Positions 28,202-37,599 of a stretch of 40,000 bases of DNA are shown here, piece after piece. Each line of letters opens with the position of its first letter. Position 1 is the stretch's first letter. The translations under genes were made by a program, and so were the position numbers. The DNA is taken from contig CM022676.1 of NCBI GenBank assembly GCA_012295275.1, positions 11,259,344 through 11,299,343 of the forward strand. Reading direction: 5' to 3'. This DNA is from Chrysomallon squamiferum. Taxonomy: Eukaryota; Mollusca; Gastropoda; Neomphalida; Peltospiridae. Under the pieces are notes generated by a model. That model was given only the letters and a program-made list of their open reading frames with translations. It did not search any database and was not told the DNA's origin.

Positions 28202-28430
28202 TTTTATTATTCTTAACCAAGTATTACCTGAAAAAAAAGAGAAAAAAAGAACATTCATAAAATATAATTAAAATAAATAATAAATAAATACAACAGAACA
28301 GGTTTCATATGATTATGAAGACCTGTATTTCAATATTTAAATTAAAAATATTTCTTAAATTTACCTTTGCTCCTTCCTTGTCGGGTAGATAGTGAGCTGT
28401 TACAAGCAGCTAGTCGGGTATTTGTATAAA
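28132..28430 (-). promoter_or_regulatory. 5' region of copy 2: TATA box and 5'UTR exon
   Basis: A TATA-like TTTATACAAATA lies at 28430-28419 on the minus strand. The shared block AGCTCACTATCTACCCG follows. A small 5'UTR exon ends at 28365 before GTAAAT, and the acceptor at 28228-28230 starts the exon that holds the ATG. The arrangement parallels copy 1. Transcription start is inferred at about 28,395. Confidence 0.55.
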
Positions 28431-29100
28431 CCCTTCTCTGATTTCAGTTATCTGCCTAACCTTGGTGTCTTGCAACACAAACAAAACACGTGCAGTGATG
28501 CGAAGTAGCGGAAATTTCCATTCTACTTTCGTTTTTAAATTGTTGGCAGTACAAGTTAAGTTATTGTTTTTGTTACATACAGAATGTCGAGTATTACTGT
28601 TGGTGGTTTAAAGTACAATTCGCATTTTCTGTTGTTTGATTTGCACTGAAATGTTTGTCAGTTTGTGACAGTCAAATCTCGTTCTAACAGAAACAAACTA
28701 GACATGAAACGACAGAGTGTGTATAAACATGACGTCATGGTGACCATGAAACCTTCAAGTTGGCTCGTCCCGTCTAAAGGGTAGCAGATTACAACAGTGT
28801 CACATGACAGAGTTACTGATCTGAGACAGCTCAAAGTACCAAATGACTAGTCTGAGAACAATAACGCAAAGAAGAGGTGAATATGGGTAATTGTTTATAT
28901 TTCACATAAATTAACCACCAAAGATAACATATAATTTAATCGTAAGATTCTCACGATACAGTATAAAGGCAAATGGCGTTAATAGATAATACTATCCTAA
29001 TTAAGCCCAGTTGGTTACTTAAACTTTCTAAGCTTTTAGTTATTAAAATATGTTATCTTAGTTTGTTGCTTGGTTTTCAAATGTAAGTAAGTACCACAGA
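28431..29100. other. Intergenic sequence with a palindromic CRE
   Basis: No open frame of note. CATGACGTCATG near 28,728 is a perfect palindrome containing the CRE TGACGTCA and is followed at once by CATGGTGACCATG, another palindrome. Confidence 0.5.
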
Positions 29101-29103
29101 ATA

Positions 29104-29615
29104 CCACTATAAAATATCCAACAGAAATATACTTGGCTATCTTCTGTCAATCAACATGTATGTTACATAAACAGAAATTTAACCCGTGACTGGCTCTGCC
29201 TGAGTGATCCTTTGTGCCGAGTACACGCCCCTCAGACAATGCGTGGCAAGCCTCGCACTGAACAAACTGTCTCGTTTGAAAATATGAATTATAAACATGA
29301 TTATACACCTTAGCTTAATAAATATTACCCACAATATTGTTATAATTGTTTCTTTAGAAAACCCACAATAAAGTGTTTTACGAATATTATATAATTCGCT
29401 AGATAGAACACAAAATTATGACTAAAAATTACGTCTGGCAAAGAGGCATTAATGAGGTTCCATCAGAGAGAGAGAGCTGTATTACCACTATAAAATATCC
29501 AACAGAAATATACTTGGCTATCTTCTGTCAATCAACATGTATGTTACATAAATAGAAATTTAACCCGTGATCCTTTGTCCCGAGTACACGCCCCTCAGAC
29601 AAGGCGTGGCAAGCG
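29104..29615. repeat. Pair of direct repeats of about 130-150 bp
   Basis: Segment 29104-29250 and segment 29483-29613 share ACCACTATAAAATATCCAAC through CATGTATGTTACATAA and GAGTACACGCCCCTCAGACA to GCGTGGCAAGC with few differences. The second copy lacks about 17 bp (CTGGCTCTGCCTGAGTG). They are too similar for chance and may be two copies of a small mobile or duplicated segment. Confidence 0.8.
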
Positions 29616-30481
29616 TGTATTTCAACATTTCAATATTTAAACTTATGTTTAGTTCCTTTTTCTCAGGTAGATACGGAAATCAGTTCTGTTTGAAATGGTA
29701 AGCAAACTATTTCTTAAAGTTCTTCAGTGAGACAAACTTCTAATTCAACCAAATAATGTATTGTGTCAGACACTTAGTTTCTATTCATACTGCAATATCT
29801 GGGTACAAATTTAGAGCTGATTTCACCATTCAATCATCCAGGTATACCCAGTTCCAAAACAGGAATTGAATGTTACTGTCTCATTTCCAAATTAGTTTCT
29901 GAACTATCTTTTACAATCAAGGTATTGTAATGCATGCAAACTATAAACAATGCAAAGAAGCACAGAAATATATATATTAATAATAAAAAGTAACAACACT
30001 ATTAATGCTAATAATAAAAGAGAATACATTTTTCTTTGTACAATATTAATAAATTTCACTTGTGTAATAATATATTTATAACTCTTTTTCTCAAATATAT
30101 TTTTGTGAGCATAAAAGCATATACGTACAAACTCAGAAACAATTTGTAATCAACAAAGAAGAACAAACAACATTTCTATATATATATATATATATTTTTA
30201 AATTTATTGTATATAGGTAAGAGGTTTACATAAATATTGAATTTTTTCACCATTGTAGAAAATCTAATTTTTGCTGACACATTACAAAATTGTGATGTTA
30301 ATAAATAGTAAAATATTTTTATTACAAATATAGTCTTTGTTAAATAACAAATGTTTTTAACACCATTATTTTACATACATACACAACACACACAAACACA
30401 CAACATACAAACATACACACAAATACACATATAAAAAAAAAAAATAAAAAATACTGTCATCATTTACTCCCCCAAAAATAA

Positions 30482-30525
<44 letters not shown>

Positions 30526-30800
30526 CAAATAAAATTACAATAATAATAATAATAAAATAATTAAAATAAAATTATTTATTATAATTATTTCTTGAAAACA
30601 AACACAGTTCTGGTTACTATTAATTTTACTGTTAATGAGAAGGCACGACATTTGGACTGTTACATGCTGTAAATTTCACAAAATGTCAGGAGAGGCTGGT
30701 TGTTACTGCTGTTTTCTGTTAGCTAACTTAACGTTATGTAGAACTCTCTGTAACATTCACGAATTTACTAAGTAACAAAAATACAATGTTACAGGTTACT
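29616..30800. other. AT-rich intergenic sequence
   Basis: It contains short (TA)n at 30,176-30,194, CA-rich sequence near 30,378-30,430 and (AAAT)n at 30,478-30,525. No gene is recognisable. Confidence 0.6.
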
Positions 30801-30819
30801 AAGACTTGAAATTACGGAC

Positions 30820-31000
30820 AAAGTGTGTGTGTCTATGTGTGTATGTGTTGTGTGTGTGTGTGTTTATGTGTGTATGTGTTGTGTGTTTGTGTATGGCTTT
30901 GTGTTTGTGTGTGTGTGTGCGCCTGTGTGTGTTTGTGTGTGTGCCTGTGTGTGTGTGTGTGTGTGTGTCTGTGTATATGTGTTTGTGTGTGTGTGTGTGG
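30820..31000. repeat. (GT)n-rich repeat
   Basis: GT runs are interrupted by TATGTGTTG and GCCTGTG. They produce Cys/Val-rich plus-strand frames and the His/Thr-rich ends of long minus-strand frames, none of which is a gene. Confidence 0.92.
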
Positions 31001-31199
31001 TTTGCCCAGTTATAAATTTCAAAGACAGATATATCTGTAAAGATACAGATATATAGATACACAAATTTAAATAAACATAAGGATATAAAGACAAAGATAC
31101 AGAAACAGATGTAGATTACAGACATAAAATATAGACATAAAGATAAAGATATACAGATACGAAGAGACAGACTTTTATATATTGATACGAGAAAAAAAA

Positions 31200-32680
31200 T
31201 ATAGAAATAGATAGAGATGTAGACATAGAAACAGATATGTAGAGATGTAGATATAGAAACAGATATGTAGAGATGTAGATACAGAAACAGATATGTAGAT
31301 ATGTAGATAGAGAAACAGATATGTAGAAATGTAGATACAGAAACAGATATGTAGATATATAGATACAGAAACAGATATGTAGAGATGTAGATATAGAAAC
31401 AGATATGTAGAGATGTAGATATAGAAACAGATATGTAGAGATGTAGATACAGAAACAGATATGTAGAAATGTAAATACAGAAACAGATATGTAGATATGT
31501 AGATGCAGAAACAGATATGTAGAAATGTAGATAGAGAAACAGATATGTAGAGATGTAGATACAGAAACAGATATGTAGAGATGTAGATACAGAAACAGAT
31601 ATGTAGAGATGTAGATATAGAAACAGATATGTAGAGATGTAGATACAGAAACAGATATGTAGAGATGTAGATATAGAAACAGATATGTAGAGATGTAAAT
31701 ACAGAAACAGATATGTAGAGATGTAGATATAGAAACAGATATGTAGATGCAGAAACAGATATGTAGAAATGTAGATAGAGAAACAGATATGTAGAGATGT
31801 AGATACAGAAACAGATATGTAGAGATGTAGATACAGAAACAGATATGTAGAGATGTAGATACAGAAACAGATATGTAAAGATGTAGATATAGAAACAGAT
31901 ATGTAGAGATGTAGATACAGAAACAGATATGTAGAGATGTAGATATAGAAACAGATATGTAGAGATGTAAATACAGAAACAGATATGTAGAGATGTAGAT
32001 ATAGAAACAGATATGTAGAGATGTAAATATAGAAACAGATATGTAGAGATGTAAATATAGAAACAGATATGTAGAGATGTAGATATAGAAACAGATATGT
32101 AGAGATGTAGATATAGAAACAGATATGTAGAGATGTAAATATAGAAATAGAAAGATGTAAATATGTAGAGATGTAGATATAGAAACAGATATGTAGAGAT
32201 GTAGATATAGAAACAGATATGTAGAGATGTAAATATAGAAATAGATATGTAGAGATGTAGATATAGAAACAGATATGTAGAGATGTAGATATAGAAACAG
32301 ATATGTAGAGATGTAAATATAGAAATAGATATGCAGAGATGTAAATATGTAGAGATGTAGATATAGAAACAGATATGTAGAGATGTAGATATAGAAACAG
32401 ATATGTAGAGATGTAAATATAGAAATAGATATGTAGAGATGTAAATATGTAGAGATGTAGATATAGAAACAGATATGTAGAGATGTAAATATAGAAATAG
32501 ATATGCAGAGATGTAGATATGTAGAGATGTAGATATGTAGAGATGTAGATATGTAGAGATGTAGATATAGAAACAGATATGTAGAGATGTAAATATAGAA
32601 ACAGATATGTAGAGATGTAGATACAGAAACAGATATGTAGAGATGTAGATACAGAAATAGATATGTAGAGATGTAAATAT
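31200..32680. repeat. 28-bp minisatellite array, about 50 copies, open in three minus-strand frames
   Basis: The unit is GATATGTAGAGATGTAGATA plus TAGAAACA, with ACAG, AAAT and GCAG variants. Because 28 is not a multiple of three and the minus strand unit has no stop in any frame, three overlapping minus-strand open frames of 515 to 632 residues appear, all of a repeating Tyr/Leu/Ser/Ile text. That pattern indicates a non-coding repeat. Towards 32,150-32,560 shortened 14-bp units (ATGTAGAGATGTAG) intrude. Confidence 0.95.
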
Positions 32681-32899
32681 GAAATAAATTGCCACAAACC
32701 ACGTAATTTTTAAAAACTGCACTCGAGTTTAGAAAATTTATTTAAAAATAAATTGAAATAATAAACAGAATTTAAACTGTTGTCAGTTTTAACTTTATTA
32801 AATGTAACTTGGTTATCTCTGCATATATTCAACACATCACTTTAAAAACACCTTGCTAGTTCACTTCTAAAATCTAAACATAAATGTATCACTAACAGA

Positions 32900-33250
32900 T
32901 TATATTTAGAAGTGCTTTGAAATCTGACTGATAAAAACAAAATGTATCTGTTATGATGTGGTGTGAGATTTGAACAATTTGTAAATGTGGTTTTTCAAGT
33001 GCTTTGAAATATGATTTTTCTGTTTACGTGGTTTTTCAAGTGCTTTGAAATCTGACTGACTTAGATGAAAACAAAATGTATCTGTTATGATTGAGATCTG
33101 TGTGAGATTTGAACGATTTGTAAATGTGGTTTTTCAAGTGCTTTGAAATCTGATTTTTCTGTTTACGTGGTTTTTCAAGTGCTTTGAAATCTGATTTTTC
33201 TGTTTACATGGTTTTTCAAGTGGTTTGAAATCTGATTTTTGTTTACATGG
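32900..33250. repeat. Nested tandem repeats downstream of the TLC-domain gene
   Basis: A segment of about 90-100 bp (32911-32998, again 33038-33137) ends in TGGTTTTTCAAGTGCTTTGA. This last part with AATCTGATTTTTCTGTTTAC then repeats at about 41 bp four to five times. It probably lies in the 3'UTR or flank of the minus-strand gene. An AATAAA on the minus strand at about 32,797-32,791 is a possible polyadenylation signal. Confidence 0.75.
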
Positions 33251-33384
33251 TTTTTGAAATTTACTATTACTAAGTAGATGGTTTGAAATCTGGTGAAGAG
33301 TTGTGAAAATAAAAAGCTGAGTCAGTGTTGAAAAGTCAGCTATGAAGAAACCATAGAGACGAAAGTGACAAGCAGACCAGAGCA

Positions 33385-33610
33385 AACTTCACTGTGTAAA
33401 GTGACACATATTTCAGTGTGAACTGCCCAGACGTAACAAACTCAAAGATAAACTTCACTGTGTTTGTGACATGTATTTCAGTGTTTGTTGTGAACTGCAC
33501 AGATGTAACGAACTCAAAGATAAACTTTCTTACAACATTTTCCTTTCCTCAGCTTCCTGAGTGTTTGGTGTGAACTGCACATATGTAACAAACTCAAAGA
33601 TGAAACATGA
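33385..33610. repeat. Diverged tandem repeat at the end of the TLC-domain gene
   Basis: Three diverged units share TGTGAACTGC, ATGTAACAAACTCAAAGATA and AACTTCACTGTG. The units overlap the 3' end of the coding region and carry CAG acceptor-like words on the minus strand. Confidence 0.65.
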
Positions 33611-34263
33611 TTACTCACAATCAAATCATTTATCAAACCAGCGGAGTTATCTACCCCTGGCACTACAACTCGTTTTCTAACTTCGTCCACTGAGGGGATT
33701 TCATTCAGAATTTCACCCACAAACTTGTTAATTCCAGCCTGTCTCGTCCACTGTTTCCGCTTGACTGAGCTAACGAAACCGTTCTGTTTGCTACGGTCCA
33801 GTCCGTTGCAGTGTGAGTGAGGTGATCCACTGGAGAATGCAGCAGCATTTACAACGTTTTCACGTTTGTGTGTGTACGCCCGCCACTTCCTCCTGTACTT
33901 CCTCACAGCGAACTGCAGAATGTGAATGAAAAACAGCCAGCCGATGCAGTAGATGCACACACCTCCCAGTCGGCCGATGTAGTCCGTGGGCTGGTGGAAG
34001 TAGCTGTACAACAGTGCGGAACCGACGCCGATGCGAATGAAGCCGAAGAGAAGCATGAAGACGATGTCGTTGATTTCCCCGTACCAGGTGTTGTACTTGC
34101 CCACCTCCCTGAGGAACCAGCGCAGCTGCAGCAGTGGGTTAGTCAGCTCCCCCCCACAGATTGTGGCCACCAGCTCCGTGCCCCACCGGCCAAAAATGAG
34201 ACAGAGAGACAGGCCGAAAATACTTAGACAGTGGTGTACCATCATAACACCACCTGAATAAAC

Positions 34264-34295
<32 letters not shown>

Positions 34296-34377
34296 ACATA
34301 CACACATAGATACATACATAGATACAAAAATACTTAAACAGTGGTGTACCATCATAACACCACCTGAATAAATAAAC

Positions 34378-34409
<32 letters not shown>

Positions 34410-35031
34410 ACATAAACACCTGAATAAATAAACAAATAAATAAATAAATAAATAATTACATACACACATAGATACATACATAGATACAAAAATACTTAGA
34501 CAGTGGTGTACCATCATAACACCACCTGAATAAACAAATAAATAAATAAATAAATACATTACATACATACATAGATACATACATAGATACAAAAATACTT
34601 AAACAGTGATGTACCATCATAACACCACCTGAATAAACAAATAAATAAATAAATAAACATTACATACATACATAGATACAAAAATACTTAAACAGTGATG
34701 TACCATCATAACATCACCTGAATAAATAAACAAATAACTGAAAAAACAAATAAATACATAAATACATAGAACATACATAGATACATACATAGATACATAC
34801 ATAGATACATACATAGATACATACATAGATACATATATAAATACAAAAATTATAGTCCCAAAATACTTAAACTGTGATGTGCCATCAAAACACGACCTGA
34901 ATAAACAAAATACAAACATAATTACAGTCACACACACACACAGACACTTATACATACACAAACATATATATATACATATATATATATACATACACAATTA
35001 CAGTCACACACACACACAGACACTTATACAT

Positions 35032-35067
<36 letters not shown>

Positions 35068-36700
35068 ACACACAAATCATATATACACACATACATACAT
35101 AAATATATACATAAACACACATAAACACATAAAGAAACAAATACAAATTAATAAATCAATAAACAAACAACTAAATAAATAAATTCTAAATGATCTATAT
35201 ATAACATACTGACACGTCTATGTATAATATTACATATATACTTCACACACAGATCTATATGTAACATACTGACACATCTAACTATGTATAATATTACATA
35301 TATACTTCACACACAGATCTATATGTAACATACTGACACGTCTAACTATGTATAATACTACATATATACAATAGTATGTTCACAAAACACAAATTATATT
35401 AAACTAATATTATTTAGAACACAGTATTTCTCAGCTCACCAATAAACTGTTTTAAACAAACCTTCAGTGTTGAAGTAAATGCACCAGGAGAAGTCAAATA
35501 TGAAATAACCCAAACACACAGTCACTGTCAGCCACTGCAGGTCAGTGTTTGGTCCACCTGAAACATTGCAACAACACTTTACACACTGTACAACATGTTT
35601 AAAACATAATACAATACATTTATATAATACTACAACATGTTTAAATCATTAATATAATACTACAACATGTTTAAAACATAATACAATACATTTATATAAT
35701 ATTACAACATGTTTAAATCATTAATATAATACTACAACATGTTTAAAACATAATTCAACATATTTATATAATACTACAACATATTTAAAACATAATTCAA
35801 CATATTTATATAATACTACAACATATTTAAAACATAAATCAACATATTTATATAATACTACAACATATTTAAAACATAATTCAACATATTTATATAATAC
35901 TACAACATATTTAAAACATATTACAATATAATAAACACATATTTAAAACATAATACAACATAATAACACAACATACTTAAAACATAATACAACATATTTG
36001 AAATATAACACTACAACATATTTGAAACATAATACAACATATTTATAAAGTAATACATTTTAATAAAATAATACAAAATATTTAAAACAATAAATATTAA
36101 AAAAAAAAAAACTACTACTACTACTACTACTAATAATAATAATACCTCATATTAGAAAATAATGAAACATAGTTAATATTTATAGCAATAAATTTAATTG
36201 TTACAGATAACACTTAAAATATCCTGACTATTTAGGCTGCTGTAAAAGTATAAATATTCAAACTACTAAACATAAAGTAATCATCATAACTTTATTTATA
36301 ACATTATTTTTAATATATTATTAATAAGCCATTTTAACAGAAATTTATGTCAGCTAGTAACAAAGAAAACACAACTGACTGAAAACATTCACAGAGAAGA
36401 CAGAAGACAAGTAACCATCTGGCAGACTCGAACATTTACCTTTCTAAAGACACAAAACATTTTGCTATATACTGTGTGGTTCCATATATTACTTAACTTT
36501 TAAAGATGAAGTAATTTATAATTAGGTTATGAAGAAATATTAACAAATTAAATAAAGTTGTATTTTAGTTAACATTTACCTAAGAAGAATAAATTTATTA
36601 ATTGTTTGGAGGAAAAACAATGAACAAATGAAAGTACAATGAAAAACCTGGTTAGGAACAAATATGCAATAAATTTTAATATAAATTACATTAATATAAA

Positions 36701-36787
<87 letters not shown>

Positions 36788-37082
36788 TTAATTTAGAAGA
36801 CTTGATATAAATTTAATAAGAACAAATTATGATACTGTTCATGGGTTGGTTGACTGTTTTGAAATATGAACAAACTGAAAATGAACTATTAGTCTCCAAG
36901 GCTTGTTTGTACTTTACAGCTCATTTCCACCACAAAAAACAGTAAATTAAAAATGCTCAGCTGAAACATCAGATATTTTTTATCACAGTTATTATTTTAC
37001 TGAACCAGTGTGAAAAAAAGTAGAAAAAAAATGTGTATTATTATTAAACTTTATTTATTTGTTATTTTATTAAACCAGTGCA

Positions 37083-37143
<61 letters not shown>

Positions 37144-37589
37144 GTAGTAGTAGTAGTAACATTAATAATTAATAATAATAACAATAATAGTAGTAGTTAT
37201 AGCATTATTAAAAAAATAATAATAACAACAATAACAATAATAATAAAAATAATTGTTGTAGCATTATTAATAATAACAACATATTAATAATAACAACAAC
37301 TGTAATAACAAATAATATAACAATAATAATAACAACAATAATAACAACAGTAATGTGTCGTTGTTTAATTCACTAAACCTGAGTCTGTGAAAGGCCAGGG
37401 ACCCTGTACAAATGCGCACCAGGCAGCCAGGGCTGTGATGACAACACCATGCACCGCAGTGACAATTCTGCAGTGCCACTCACTGCTGTGTTTCTTGTCA
37501 ACATGACACAACACAAAATACAACGACGTCCACAAACACAAAGCTGCAAACACAAGGGGCAGGTCTAGAGTTCCAATCTGTAATTTCAT
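33514..37589 (-). CDS. TLCD5: TLC-domain membrane protein, TLCD5/TMEM136-like
   Basis: TLC-domain proteins are multi-pass membrane proteins linked to lipid metabolism. Coding exons on the minus strand are 37589-37379 (211 nt), 35557-35462 (96 nt) and from 34253 downward; phases agree. Exon 1 starts [17 protein letters not shown] and holds two hydrophobic segments and [20 protein letters not shown], then GPWPF. Exon 2 carries [15 protein letters not shown]. Exon 3 has the conserved double His ([11 protein letters not shown]), [19 protein letters not shown], and further membrane segments ([28 protein letters not shown]) ending in FAVRKYRRK. This order matches TMEM136. The hydrophilic tail is longer than usual. 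It either reads on to a stop at 33514, or splices at a strong donor (GTGAGT at 33618) into a 27-nt exon (33556-33530) that ends the frame at once; both are in phase. The plus-strand frame 33868-34227 is a shadow. Confidence 0.88.
34254..34905 (-). repeat. Tandem copies of the exon 3 acceptor and exon head of the TLCD5-like gene
   Basis: On the minus strand the real exon 3 begins after TTTATTCAG with GTGGTGTTATGATGGTACAC. Five further copies of this acceptor plus about 40 exon bases (CACTGTTTAAGTATTTT) end near 34,370, 34,530, 34,632, 34,723 and 34,905, with one partial copy near 34,420. They are separated by (TTTA)n and (GTAT)n runs. The furthest copy is the most diverged. Frames such as 34242-34592 are read-through of these copies. 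Confidence 0.92.
34735..35150. repeat. (CATA)n, (TA)n and (CA)n microsatellites in the TLCD5-like intron
   Basis: ACATAGATACAT tetranucleotide-type repeats at about 34,755-34,835 are followed by a duplicated CAGTCACACACACACACAGA-containing segment (34,923 and 35,001) and (TA)n at about 35,040-35,062. Confidence 0.85.
35185..35375. repeat. Tandem repeat of about 64 bp, three copies
   Basis: AGATCTATATGTAACATACT, GACACGTCTAACTATGTATA and ATATTACATATATACTTCAC recur three times in the intron before exon 35462-35557. Confidence 0.85.
35578..36065. repeat. AT-rich tandem array of about 42-60 bp units
   Basis: ACTACAACATGTTTAAAACA and TAATACAATACATTTATATA recur about ten times with drift (later CATATTTAAAACATAATTCA). 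It lies in the intron between the first two coding exons of the TLCD5-like gene, close to the acceptor of exon 2. Confidence 0.85.
36702..37350. repeat. (AAT)n and related triplet repeats in the TLCD5-like intron
   Basis: Pure AAT runs lie at about 36,703-36,786 and 37,082-37,143, followed by degenerate AGT/AAC triplets to about 37,350, near the donor of exon 1 at 37,378. Confidence 0.9.
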
Positions 37590-37597
37590 CCTGTCTG
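37590..37597 (-). promoter_or_regulatory. Probable splice acceptor just before the TLCD5 start codon
   Basis: The minus strand reads TTTATTTTCAG then ACAGG and the ATG. If used, the exon contains only five untranslated bases, and at least one 5'UTR exon lies upstream beyond 37,600. Confidence 0.5.
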
Positions 37598-37599
37598 AA

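Noticed and set aside
30799-32722. Three overlapping minus-strand frames of 515-632 residues
   Set aside because: A 28-bp repeat open in every frame; no start context, no domain and frame-independent composition.
33868-34227. 119-residue plus-strand frame opposite the TLC exon
   Set aside because: Antisense shadow; the minus strand has clear TLC-domain signatures.
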